A stretch of DNA of 11,949 nt from Desulfotomaculum sp. (GCA_003485325.1 DMZI01000018.1:70110-82058); one strand, 5' to 3'. Positions 1 to 7,113 are shown, counted from the first letter of the stretch. The notes: a model not told the origin generated them from the sequence alone. Numbers and translations are program-made.

Positions 1-811
1 TTTGAATCTTATTCCTGGGTGTGAAATAGGTGAGCCCTAGGTTAAAATTTATTTGTCTTTTCCCCATCTTGGTCCAATTTGTAATTGCTTCATTTGCTAA
101 AGTGGAATTTGGAACAGTAACCAGAGACTGGGCAAAGGTTCGAATTTTGGTACTACGAAAAGTGATATCTTCTACAACCCCCTCGACACTGGGCGTTTTA
201 ATCCAGTTCCCAATTGAGAAAGGCTTCTCAGTAATTATGACAATTCCGCCTAAAAAATTCTTGATGGTATCCTGGGCAGCAAGGGCAATTGCTAACCCCC
301 CTAATCCAAGACCTGCTATAAATCCCCCCACATTATATCCAAACTCACTGGCAATGATGCATATGACCAGTATTACAATAACAAATCGGAGAAATTGAGA
401 GATAAACGGGAATAATATCTTATCTACTTCTATATCAAACCGTTTGGCTGATTTAACAAAAAAAGTGGATGAATTCGATGTCAAATTATAAAGACCCCAT
501 CCGAGCAAAATTATTATTATAGAACGGAATATCTTGATAAAAAGAATATTATAATTGCTATCAAAAGGTAGAAACATGAGAGCAAAATAAATACCGATTA
601 CTATAAAAAAAACTCTTATAGGCTTTTCAAATGCTAATAAAACATTTGTCACTATATCTATTGGTGCTTTTTTTGTAATTTTTAATATTATTTTGAAAAG
701 ATATTTTGAAAACATTTTACGAAAGATAACAAATAATATTAAAATTGCTAAAGATATTCCCATATTCCGCCAAAATTCAATATTTACATTTGCCAGCCAG
801 TTAGCAACCAT
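1..811 (-). CDS. MscS-family mechanosensitive ion channel, 3' end cut by window edge
   Basis: The frame runs from ATG at 811 leftward off the window (270 residues seen). A GGAGG six bases before the ATG fixes the start. Hydrophobic stretches lie at about residues 17-30, 67-82, 94-110 and 138-156. The pore-lining helix and start of the beta domain are unmistakable: a glycine/alanine-rich helix at about 160-182 (GGFIAGLGLGGLAIALAAQD), then GGIVIITEKPFSIGNWI and VEGVVEDITFRSTKIRT, then VPNSTLANEAITN. In this family these form the gated channel that releases small solutes from the inner membrane on hypo-osmotic stress. The N-terminal part has more than the two preceding helices of E. coli MscS, like the medium-length YnaI/YbdG-type members. 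It stands alone behind its own promoter. The C-terminal domain lies outside the window. Subfamily is inferred; family is certain. Confidence 0.95.
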   Translation of the reverse strand, partial: MVANWLANVNIEFWRNMGISLAILILFVIFRKMFSKYLFKIILKITKKAPIDIVTNVLLAFEKPIRVFFIVIGIYFALMFLPFDSNYNILFIKIFRSIIIILLGWGLYNLTSNSSTFFVKSAKRFDIEVDKILFPFISQFLRFVIVILVICIIASEFGYNVGGFIAGLGLGGLAIALAAQDTIKNFLGGIVIITEKPFSIGNWIKTPSVEGVVEDITFRSTKIRTFAQSLVTVPNSTLANEAITNWTKMGKRQINFNLGLTYFTPRNKIQ

Positions 812-873
812 GGTCAACCTCCAAAAAATGTTTAGTATTTAGGAATCGCTTAAATTTAGATTCACTACCGTTC

Positions 874-902
874 ATTATATTTATTGAACTCGGTTGAGTA
901 AA
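874..902 (-). promoter_or_regulatory. Sigma-70-type promoter for the MscS gene
   Basis: On the minus strand TTTACT (897-902) and a perfect TATAAT (874-879) are separated by 17 bases, about 60 bases upstream of the MscS start. The -35 box matches consensus at 4 of 6 positions. Confidence 0.6.
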
Positions 903-928
903 GCGGACAGGTGTAAATCATTAAAAGA

Positions 929-1254
929 GTGAGGACGAGGACCAACCTTAGGCCTGAAGACGAAGAGACCAGGCGTTTGAAAAAAATGATAGCCGATTTG
1001 CAGGAGGAAAACGCCATTTTAAAAAAAGCGACGGCCATTTTCGCAAAACATCAGGAATAGCTTATAGTTTGTTAGAGAGCACCGCTTCGAATTTCGGGTG
1101 AAGAAAATGTGCCGGCTGCTGGGAATATCTCGAAGCGGGTACTATGCCTGGCTGAAACGGCCGGAAAGCGGACGCCAACTCAGGAACAGGAAGCTGCTCA
1201 AAGAAATCCGCATGCTCCATAAGTTCTCACGGGGATCTTACGGCAGCCCAAGAC
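929..1254 (+). pseudogene. IS3-family transposase remnant (end of OrfA plus N-terminus of OrfB)
   Basis: From 929 to a TAG at 1058-1060 the frame encodes the end of an IS3/IS911-type OrfA, with RRLKKMIADLQEENAILKKA, the leucine-zipper-like tail of that family. An A7G run at 1021-1028 resembles the slippage site used by IS3 elements to fuse OrfA to OrfB. A second frame from about 1077 gives the start of OrfB (EHRFEFRVKKMCRLLGISRS, GYYAWLKRPES, SRGSYGSPR), the helix-turn-helix segment before the DDE domain. The OrfB frame is not in the expected -1 phase relative to OrfA. Homology stops at about 1250, where IS66 sequence begins. No catalytic domain is left, so the remnant cannot be active. Confidence 0.85.
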
Positions 1255-1548
1255 CTGGCGGAACGTTCAATTAAACCTTTCGTGATCGGCAGGAAAAACT
1301 TCTTGTTCTCCAATACTCCCAGGGGCGCTAAAGGCAGTGCGATTATTTACAGTATTATCGAAACAGCCAAAGAGAATAATCTCAAACCATTCAACTGCTT
1401 GACCTATTTGTTCGAGCAACTGCCTAATGCAGATACTACAGGTAACGCTGCCGCTATTGACAGTTTATTGCCTTGGTCAGATACATTGCCAGATAACTGC
1501 CGCATACCTCAATATGCCCAAAAAGAAAATACCCCAAAATTCTCTTGA
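1255..1548 (+). pseudogene. IS66-family transposase (TnpC), C-terminal fragment
   Basis: In frame with 1282, translation from 1255 reads LAERSIKPFVIGRKNFLFSN, then TPRGAKGSAIIYSIIETAKE, then FNCLTYLFEQLPN and a closing SLLPWSDTLPDNCR. This is the standard end of IS66 TnpC: the segment around the last catalytic Glu (N-x-A-E-R) followed by the IS66_C tail ending in L-L-P-W. Family proteins are roughly 450-530 residues, so only about the last fifth survives. The 5' side is replaced directly by IS3 OrfB sequence at about 1251-1255, with no terminal repeat between them, so this is a deletion or recombination scar rather than nested intact elements. An ATG at 1282 is fortuitous. Confidence 0.88.
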
Positions 1549-1773
1549 GGTACAGGTCTGCCTTTTCCCGCTTAAACTGATGGGGTATCAGCATAAGCGT
1601 CATACCATGCTGGAGCGTTTTAGTCTGCTGGCTTTGAAAGTGTCACCCGCACTGTACATTCTTTCCTTATAGATCTGTTTTGCTTATTTAAGAAAATCTT
1701 CCCCATATATTTCCTTAAGAAGAGTTATCGCATAAAAGAAGCTTGTCACTGGTGGGTACTATTTGACGATTAC
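1255..1773 (+). mobile_element. Right-hand remnant of an IS66-family element
   Basis: The element keeps the transposase tail, about 200 bases without a convincing gene (1549-1750), and a likely right end at 1751-1773. Read inward from 1773 that end starts GTAATCGTCAAATAGTACCC, which resembles IS66-family inverted repeats that begin GTAA-CG. The left end is missing, so the outer boundary is inferred from this match alone. A reading frame of 81 codons in 1427-1672 shows no recognisable family. Confidence 0.6.
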
Positions 1774-1822
1774 CTTTCATTTAACAATCCTTAATACTCA
1801 AGTAAATAAAAAGGAGGAATAA

Positions 1823-2128
1823 TTAATAAACCCTTCCCCTGTTTAATACCCTGACCCGGCCGGGTTTGTTTGCTTCTAAAAGGGCGAGCATGCTTTCCCT
1901 TCCCGATCTGCTCATTGAATGGAGGATGATAACGTTTGGGTAAAGATGATTCGAGACTAACCATTTAACCAGATCATATCCAGTAAGTTGACCATTACCT
2001 AAATCATAGTCTAAAGAAAGTATATCAACCTGATTGTTTTTCAGCTTCTCTATACATTCTTCGACTGTTTTTACAAGAACAAAATCTTCAGGAGGTTCCC
2101 TGAGGTCGTCCAAAAAGATATTAATCAT
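1823..2128 (-). CDS. Cyclic-phosphate-processing-type receiver domain (cREC-like) protein
   Basis: A 101-residue single-domain protein. It opens with a beta strand and acidic pair (INIFLDDLREP, D7-D8), has a second acidic cluster LSLDYDLG (D40, D42), a TGYDLVKWL helix and the segment VIILHSMSRSGRESM (H70-S71, then G and M). This pattern, especially HS-x-x-x-x-G-x-x-x-M, is that of the cREC family. That family is a receiver-like fold predicted, by comparative genomics, to process cyclic phosphates on RNA ends or nucleotides; the biochemical role is not established here. It lacks the lysine/threonine layout of a normal two-component receiver and no kinase or output domain is attached. No partner RNA-repair gene is adjacent, and a terminator at 2236-2269 separates it from the permease gene upstream. 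The ribosome site before ATG 2128 is weak (GGAAG). Confidence 0.75.
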   Translation of the reverse strand: MINIFLDDLREPPEDFVLVKTVEECIEKLKNNQVDILSLDYDLGNGQLTGYDLVKWLVSNHLYPNVIILHSMSRSGRESMLALLEANKPGRVRVLNRGRVY

Positions 2129-2235
2129 TTTTTCATCTTCCAGATCATTCTTTTCCCCTACTCGCCGGTTAATAGTTTAATTCCTCTTATAGATATTTGC
2201 TTTTTAAAAACCATATTCGCCAAATTTAAAAAATG

Positions 2236-2269
2236 AAAGCGCCGCTTTTTATTTTTATTACGGCGCTTT
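2236..2269 (-). terminator. Rho-independent-type terminator after the Na+-pump/permease gene run
   Basis: A perfect 9-bp stem, AAAGCGCCG (2236-2244) with CGGCGCTTT (2261-2269), encloses a 16-base A/T loop. On the minus strand it is followed after CA by a T run. It lies 25 bases past the stop of the permease gene at 2294. Confidence 0.75.
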
Positions 2270-2293
2270 ATTCCTATAACTTAGCTAAGAATT

Positions 2294-3691
2294 CTACCGG
2301 TTCCCTTTGACAGGTCTCTTTTCATTAATTGCCGCCTTGCTTAAGGAGTTGTTTAATGGAATTGTAATTACTGCAAGGACAACACCTAACGCCAGTGTGC
2401 CCAGTATGGAAACCAACCCGTGATAGTGGTACCAGAAGAGCATATAACACATACTTAAGACTATAGAGATAAGCATCGCCGGGAAGGCTACCTTCATATA
2501 ACTGATGAATGTGATTGGGAAGCCTCTTTTTTCCGCCATCCCGACTACCACCACATTGGCCGAGGCGCCGATAATCGTCCCGTTGCCGCCCAGACAAGCG
2601 CCCAGGGACAACGACCACCATAAGAAGTTTAAGTCACCCGACATTCCCAACTGGCCCATATCCTTAATCATGGGAATCATCGTAGCAACAAAAGGTATGT
2701 TGTCTACAAAAGCCGAGGCAATTGCCGAAACCCATAAGATAAGTATACCGGCAGGAACCATCAGCCCATGTGTAACGTCAATCGTAAAGCGGGCAATGGC
2801 TTCAATGATTCCGACCTTCTCGATGCCCCCTACAACTATAAATAAACCGGCAAAGAAAAATATTACCGGCCATTCAACGGCATGAAGGGCATGTTCCGGG
2901 TCATGACGGCTGGATAAAAGTAAAAGCAGACTGGCGCCGCTTAGAGCAATAACCGAGGATTCCAGGTGAATGTACTGGTGAATGATAAACCCAAAAATAG
3001 TTAAGCCCAGTACCACCAAACACTGCTTAAGTAAGGAAACATCTTTTAATTCTTCTTTTTCATCCATTTTCATTATACCCTCTTGCAGTTCCGGTGTTGT
3101 TACCAGTTGCCTTCTGTATATCAGGACAAGAAGGGTAATTGTAATCGCGTAGGTTACTACTATTACTGGAGTCAAATTGAACACAAAATCCATAAACCCG
3201 AGACCGGTCGAGCTCCCGATCATAATATTCGGCGGATCGCCAATCAGCGTGGCAGTACCGCCTATATTAGATGAAATGATCTCGGTTACCAGGATAGGAA
3301 TGGGGTTAACCTTCAACTGTCTGGCAATGGCGAAGGTTACCGGTACAATTAACAAAACCGTGGTTACATTGTCCAAAAGGGCGGAAGCTACAGCCGTGAC
3401 CAGGGCCAGGGCCATCATGATCTTAACGGGATTTCCTTTTACCATCTTGGCCGCTCTTACAGCCATATATTCAAAGACTCCCGTGTTGCGCGTAATACCT
3501 ACAATGATCATCATCCCGATTAACAGTCCGATGGTGTTCCAGTCAATATACTCAATAGCGTCTTCAACAGTTATAACGCCTGAAAGCATCAGAAGACCGG
3601 CGCCTATTAAAGCCGCAATTGTGCGGTGGACTTTTTCAGAGACGATAACCGCGTAGACAAGCAGGAATATCGCCAGCGCGAAAAAATACAT
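2294..3691 (-). CDS. ArsB/NhaD-type (SLC13/ion transporter superfamily) permease 2
   Basis: A 465-residue inner-membrane protein with about 11-12 hydrophobic segments. Two matching halves each carry the hallmarks of the ion transporter superfamily. First half: LLDNVTTVLLIVPV (about 105-118) and GGTATLIGDPPNIMIGS (144-160). Second half: FVDNIPFVATMIP (328-340) and GGNGTIIGASANVVVVG (368-384). These DN and GT-x-x-GxxxN segments form the broken helices of the transport core in known relatives. A charged loop at about 198-222 divides the halves. Relatives include the P-protein, ArsB arsenite pumps, NhaD Na+/H+ antiporters and Na+/carboxylate symporters. No ars regulator or arsenate reductase is nearby, so an arsenic role is unlikely. 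The ATG at 3691 follows AGAGGTG by five bases. It is the last gene of the minus-strand run, directly before a terminator. Substrate unknown. Confidence 0.85.
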   Translation of the reverse strand: MYFFALAIFLLVYAVIVSEKVHRTIAALIGAGLLMLSGVITVEDAIEYIDWNTIGLLIGMMIIVGITRNTGVFEYMAVRAAKMVKGNPVKIMMALALVTAVASALLDNVTTVLLIVPVTFAIARQLKVNPIPILVTEIISSNIGGTATLIGDPPNIMIGSSTGLGFMDFVFNLTPVIVVTYAITITLLVLIYRRQLVTTPELQEGIMKMDEKEELKDVSLLKQCLVVLGLTIFGFIIHQYIHLESSVIALSGASLLLLLSSRHDPEHALHAVEWPVIFFFAGLFIVVGGIEKVGIIEAIARFTIDVTHGLMVPAGILILWVSAIASAFVDNIPFVATMIPMIKDMGQLGMSGDLNFLWWSLSLGACLGGNGTIIGASANVVVVGMAEKRGFPITFISYMKVAFPAMLISIVLSMCYMLFWYHYHGLVSILGTLALGVVLAVITIPLNNSLSKAAINEKRPVKGNR

Positions 3692-3755
3692 ATTTTCACC
3701 TCTTTATCCCTTTGATTAGGATCTCAATTAATAGTCTTTTCACACACAGATAGAT

Positions 3756-3775
3756 CTAAACTTAAATAAGTTTAG
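3756..3775. promoter_or_regulatory. 20-bp perfect palindrome upstream of permease 2, possible operator
   Basis: CTAAACTTA and TAAGTTTAG flank a central AA, giving a perfect dyad 65 bases before the permease 2 start. It is A/T-rich, has almost no loop and no T run, so it suits a dimeric repressor site better than a terminator. No clear -10/-35 pair was found beside it. Confidence 0.4.
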
Positions 3776-3797
3776 CGACCCGTTACCAAAGGCTTAG

Positions 3798-3828
3798 TGA
3801 AGGCCACAGATTTTGCCTGTGGCCTTCA
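3798..3828. repeat. Intergenic hairpin between the two permease genes
   Basis: TGAAGGCCACAG (3798-3809) and CTGTGGCCTTCA (3817-3828) form a perfect 12-bp stem with a 7-base loop, 21 bases past the stop of permease 1. No T run follows on the minus strand, so it may be a weak or factor-dependent terminator, or an mRNA-end stabiliser that separates the two messages. Confidence 0.65.
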
Positions 3829-3849
3829 TCTATTGTCTTAAAAAACTAT

Positions 3850-5181
3850 TTAGTGCATTGCCGGGATTACCCAGATAATGAGTAAGATGACAAAACATAC
3901 GGCCAGCGACAGAAACACATAAGGTGCGCTCCAGCGTAAAAACTCTCCAAGCGGCACTTTTCGGCCGTCTTCCTTTTCGGCCATGGAAAGCGCAACATAT
4001 AAAGCAGGCGCGCCCGCGATGGTCAGGTTGCTGCCCAGCGTTCCGGCAAAAAGCAAGGCCCAGTAAAAAGGCCAGGCGGTTATCCCGGTGCTATGGGTAA
4101 AATCCCTGATGATGTAGAGCATGGCCAAGATAAAGGCGTCGTGCTCCACCACGCCGACAATCGGCGCCGTGATCCAGTATAAAAGGCTTACACCTCCGAG
4201 CATGGAAGCCTTGAAGAACGGAGCCAGCCAGTTGGCTACAATCTGGATAATGCCGACGTGTTCCAGCGCTCCAACCAAACAGAACAGCGAAGAGTAGAAG
4301 AATATGGCGTCCCAGGAAATTTCGCCGAGTATTTCTTCAAAGCCGGGAACATCAATATTCCAGGGGCCTTTCAATATTTCAACCAGCAAAACAAGGGTTA
4401 CTGCCCCGGCAAAGGCTAAAAAGCCCAGGTGCATTCCTGTAAACTGCCTGAAGGCCATCAATAAAACCGTGGCCAGGAACATGAAGCAGACTAAAAAGGC
4501 AAATTTCGGGTTCTTAATTGGATTTTCCGCTCCCTCTTCACGGCCTATTTCAACCCTTCTGTTTTTAAAAAACTTTTTAAATACCAAGTAGAAAACAGCT
4601 ATAACAACTATGTAAGTAATTGTAAGTATGATAAAGGACGAAGGTTTGCCCTCAAGCCAAAGGAACCCTAAAAATTCAATGCCGGAAACGCTGTGCAGCA
4701 GCTGCGGCGGCAGGTCCCCCAGTAAGAGGGCGGTGCCCATGAAGTTTGCGCACAATCCGAGGAAAAGAATCGGGGCAAAAGAGGCGAACTTAAACTTCCG
4801 GCTTACTTGTAAAAGTACCGGGGCAAACATCAGGATGATCACCACGTTGTCAATAAACATGGAAACTATGCCTGCCAGCGCCCCGATGGCGGCTACGAAA
4901 AAGGCCAGGTTTCCCTTGGACATTTCAAGCATCTTCTCAGCCAGCCATTCGGGCACCCCAGTTTTGCCGAAATAGGTTGCAATCAGCCAGATGCTTAAAA
5001 GTATGACAATAACGTTCCAGTCCACCAGACTGAATGCGGCGCTGTCACTGATCGCTCCGCTTACCACCAGAGCAACCACGCCGATCACGGCGCTGACGAC
5101 ACTGCTGATCACCCTGCTGACAACCAACCCGATGGCAATTACAAAGATTATTAAAGTAACAGTTTGGATGTCTGTCAACAA
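3850..5181 (-). CDS. Divergent ArsB/NhaD-SLC13-type permease 1
   Basis: Around 443 residues with about 11 hydrophobic segments. The first half keeps the superfamily signature: FIDNVVIILMFAPV and NFMGTALLLGDLPPQLLHS. In the second half the usual DN-[IV]-P motif is replaced by VVEHDAFILAM, and the second loop reads GTLGSNLTIAGAPALYVAL. The acidic residue is kept but shifted (EHDA), so ion coupling may differ from permease 2. The open frame reaches a TTG at 5202, but an AGGGAGG site lies inside that extension. A TTG at 5181, five bases after it, is the better start; TTG 5178 is an alternative. It is separated from the OadG-like gene by 236 bases with a strong hairpin, and from permease 2 by 158 bases. 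The two permeases are clearly different, not a recent duplication. Substrate unknown; Na+/H+ antiport or organic anion transport are both possible. Confidence 0.82.
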   Translation of the reverse strand: MLTDIQTVTLIIFVIAIGLVVSRVISSVVSAVIGVVALVVSGAISDSAAFSLVDWNVIVILLSIWLIATYFGKTGVPEWLAEKMLEMSKGNLAFFVAAIGALAGIVSMFIDNVVIILMFAPVLLQVSRKFKFASFAPILFLGLCANFMGTALLLGDLPPQLLHSVSGIEFLGFLWLEGKPSSFIILTITYIVVIAVFYLVFKKFFKNRRVEIGREEGAENPIKNPKFAFLVCFMFLATVLLMAFRQFTGMHLGFLAFAGAVTLVLLVEILKGPWNIDVPGFEEILGEISWDAIFFYSSLFCLVGALEHVGIIQIVANWLAPFFKASMLGGVSLLYWITAPIVGVVEHDAFILAMLYIIRDFTHSTGITAWPFYWALLFAGTLGSNLTIAGAPALYVALSMAEKEDGRKVPLGEFLRWSAPYVFLSLAVCFVILLIIWVIPAMH

Positions 5182-5295
5182 TTTTCCCTCCCTTTTTGAC
5201 AAATTTTTATCAGAAAAGATAATTTAAAATTTTAACTCCTAAAAACCTCTCAGTCTTTAAAACGGATATAAACAATGTTATCCATTTATTTTGGG

Positions 5296-5338
5296 ATTGG
5301 GCGGCTGCTCACACATTTACCAGGGGCAGCCGCCCAAT
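5296..5338. repeat. 13-bp perfect hairpin between gamma subunit and permease 1
   Basis: ATTGGGCGGCTGC (5296-5308) pairs with GCAGCCGCCCAAT (5326-5338) around a 17-base loop. It lies 80 bases past the OadG-like stop. On neither strand does a T run follow, so it is not a standard intrinsic terminator; an mRNA processing or 3'-end-protecting hairpin is a reasonable reading. The rest of 5182-5417 shows no gene. Confidence 0.7.
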
Positions 5339-5417
5339 TACTGCAAACTTCATCAAAGCCATCAATTATAAGAGACATAGTATGAAAAGGCGACCTTATC
5401 TGACAGGGCAGCTTTAG

Positions 5418-5552
5418 TTAATCCTCTTCTTCGGCCTTGAAAAACATAGGTAAAAGACGCGCCACCCAGCACAGCAAATAAAGAGTGATCATCGTGATTC
5501 CCATTCCGAAGATCATCATCGAAAAGCCGTACTGCCACTTTGTAAGTTCCAT
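5418..5552 (-). CDS. Very short OadG-like (gamma) subunit of a Na+-pump decarboxylase
   Basis: A 44-residue protein: a short amphipathic start (MELTKWQYGFSMM), one membrane helix with the family-like GMGITMITLYLLCWVARLLP, and an acidic tail ending KAEEED. An AAAGGAGATC site eight bases before the ATG makes it a convincing gene. OadG subunits of oxaloacetate, methylmalonyl-CoA and related decarboxylases are single-helix proteins that hold the carrier/carboxyltransferase to OadB. They are usually about 80 residues or more, with a soluble zinc-binding or Pro/Ala-rich tail, which is missing here. The gene begins 30 bases after the OadB stop, so the two are almost certainly co-transcribed. Assignment rests on the helix pattern and position, not on a strong motif. 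Confidence 0.72.
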   Translation of the reverse strand: MELTKWQYGFSMMIFGMGITMITLYLLCWVARLLPMFFKAEEED

Positions 5553-5582
5553 ATTCGAGGATCTCCTTTCCTGGTCGATTAA

Positions 5583-6728
5583 TTAAATATATCCCATTGC
5601 GTGAAGGACGGCCAGCATAACACTGGCTGCCAGGACCGAACCGATCTGCCCACCAGTGTTGACACCCATCGCATGCATGATCAGATAATTGTCTTCATTC
5701 TCTTCCTGTCCTACCTTATGGGAAACACGCGCCGCCATGGGAAATGCGGAAATTCCGGCCGATCCGATAAGCGGGTTGATCTTTTCCTTGCAGAACAGGT
5801 TCATCAGCTTAGCCAGGTAAACACCGGCTATGGTGTCGCCGCTGATGGCAATTGCTCCGAGAATAAAGATGAGCAGTGTCTTGGTGGTCAGGAATATCTC
5901 ACCGTTCATAGTCGCGCCGACGCTTAAACCAAGCAGCAGGGTAACGATATTGCAAATCTCGTTTTGGGCGGTCTTGTTCAATCTGTCTACCACACCGCAC
6001 TCACGAAGAAAGTTGCCCAGCATCAGGGTACCCATCAGCGGAGCGCCCATGGGAGCGATTAAAACAGTTATAATTGTCACTGCCACGGGGAAGATAGTTC
6101 TGACGGTCTGGGAAATTGGTTTTTGTTCCGTATAGGCCATCAACATGGTGCGCTCTTTCTTTGTGGTACAGAGCCTCATCAGCGGTGGCTGGATTAAGGG
6201 AACCAGAGACATGTACGAGTAGGCCGCCACTGAAATCGGGCCGAGTAATTGCGGCGCAAACTGGGTAGTTACGTAAATGGAAGTAGGACCGTCACAGGCG
6301 CCGATTACACCAACGCAGACGGCCTCCAGGCGGTCAAACCCGAGCGCCAGGGCCAGCAGCAGGGTAACAAAGATTCCAAACTGGCCCGCCCCACCCAAAA
6401 GAAAAACCCTCGGGTTGGCAAGTAAAGGTGTAAAGTCGGTCATTGCTCCAATGCCTAAAAAGATTAAACATGGAAAGACTTCAGTTATTACTCCGGCGTC
6501 ATAGAATTGCCTCAGCAAACCATGAGGTTCCATCATCCCGGCCAAGGGTAGATTTGCCAGGATGCAGCCGAACCCGATTGGAACCAGCAGCAATGGCTCA
6601 AATTCGTGTTTGATACCCAGCCAGAGCAATAATAAACCAATACAGATCATTACCGCATACTGCCATGTCAGTCCGGCAAAACCAGACAGTATACCTTGAA
6701 AAATAGTCATAAGAGCGTCACTTGTCAA
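5583..6728 (-). CDS. Na+-translocating decarboxylase beta subunit (OadB/GcdB/MmdB family)
   Basis: An integral membrane protein of about 381 residues that, in this family, removes CO2 from carboxybiotin and exports Na+. Signatures in order: GAMTDFTPLLANPR; GACDGPTSIYVTT, with the essential membrane aspartate; YSYMSLVPLIQPPLMRLCTT; GLSVGATMNGEIFL; AISGDTIAGV; PLIGSAGISAFPMAARV; KVGQEENEDNYLIMHAMG; and NTGGQIGSV. Length is normal for the shorter family members. The open frame extends to a GTG at 6737, but GAGGTGG overlaps that codon. TTG 6728, five bases after it, is the more likely start, and ATG 6710 is also possible. It lies between a biotin carrier gene and the OadG-like gene. The carboxyltransferase alpha subunit that supplies carboxybiotin is not in the window. 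Which acid or acyl-CoA is decarboxylated cannot be told from this subunit. Confidence 0.95.
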   Translation of the reverse strand: MTSDALMTIFQGILSGFAGLTWQYAVMICIGLLLLWLGIKHEFEPLLLVPIGFGCILANLPLAGMMEPHGLLRQFYDAGVITEVFPCLIFLGIGAMTDFTPLLANPRVFLLGGAGQFGIFVTLLLALALGFDRLEAVCVGVIGACDGPTSIYVTTQFAPQLLGPISVAAYSYMSLVPLIQPPLMRLCTTKKERTMLMAYTEQKPISQTVRTIFPVAVTIITVLIAPMGAPLMGTLMLGNFLRECGVVDRLNKTAQNEICNIVTLLLGLSVGATMNGEIFLTTKTLLIFILGAIAISGDTIAGVYLAKLMNLFCKEKINPLIGSAGISAFPMAARVSHKVGQEENEDNYLIMHAMGVNTGGQIGSVLAASVMLAVLHAMGYI

Positions 6729-6760
6729 TAGAACCACCTCATGTTTTTGGAATATTGTGA

Positions 6761-6790
6761 AGTACCCCTAAGCATTTATATAGGGGTACT
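6761..6790. repeat. 10-bp perfect hairpin between biotin carrier and OadB genes
   Basis: AGTACCCCTA (6761-6770) and TAGGGGTACT (6781-6790) enclose a 10-base loop, 51 bases after the carrier stop and about 33 before the OadB start. No T run follows. It could limit read-through or protect the upstream carrier message, so that soluble carrier is made in excess of the membrane subunit. Confidence 0.65.
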
Positions 6791-6841
6791 GCGACAGATT
6801 ATTGCACAAGTATCTAGTTTTCTTGGTTTTATTGGGAATTC

Positions 6842-7066
6842 CTATTCGGCTTCAATCGTAAAGAGTTTATCTCCTGCCTTTACGTTTTGGCCTTCGCTGA
6901 TGAAAACTTCCTTTACTGTTCCTGCTGATTTAGCGGGAATTTTATTTTCCATCTTCATAGCTTCAATAACGATTACGGCGTCCTTCGCTCCAACTTTTTG
7001 TCCTGCGTTGGCAAGAATTTTTTTCACCAGTCCCGGTAGTGGTGCAGTAACTTTCTTTTCAGCCAT
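6842..7066 (-). CDS. Stand-alone biotin carrier protein 2 (biotinyl domain only)
   Basis: A 74-residue protein that is a biotinyl domain with nothing attached. It has APLPGLVKKILANAGQKVG, then VIEAMKMENKIPAKSAGTV with the biotinylated lysine K38 in the EAMKMEN turn, then EGQNVKAGDKLFTIE. The carrier shuttles the carboxyl group from a carboxyltransferase (or biotin carboxylase) to OadB. Carriers in Na+-pump decarboxylases normally have a 40-70-residue Ala/Pro-rich linker before the domain, which is absent. It starts 47 bases after the other carrier gene, with AAGGA before the ATG. The sequence is nearer to the standard methylmalonyl-CoA decarboxylase/transcarboxylase-type carriers than its neighbour is. 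Confidence 0.95.
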   Translation of the reverse strand: MAEKKVTAPLPGLVKKILANAGQKVGAKDAVIVIEAMKMENKIPAKSAGTVKEVFISEGQNVKAGDKLFTIEAE

Positions 7067-7113
7067 TATTTTCCTTCCCCTTTCTAAAATTAAAGCGTTT
7101 TTTTGTTTACTAA

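Noticed and set aside
30..398. 122-codon plus-strand frame
   Set aside because: It lies opposite the clear MscS coding sequence, has no recognisable protein and no good ribosome site.
1427..1672. 81-codon plus-strand frame after the IS66 fragment
   Set aside because: Begins inside the IS66 frame in another phase; no family pattern, likely chance.
1811..1817. Perfect AAGGAGG on the plus strand
   Set aside because: No start codon with an open frame follows within usable distance.
2294..3691. Arsenite efflux pump (ArsB) reading of permease 2
   Set aside because: Superfamily fits, but there is no arsR, arsC or arsA nearby and the neighbours are Na+-pump genes.
2505..5227. Several plus-strand frames of 60-160 codons
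   Set aside because: All are antisense shadows of the two permease genes, whose membrane signatures are unmistakable.
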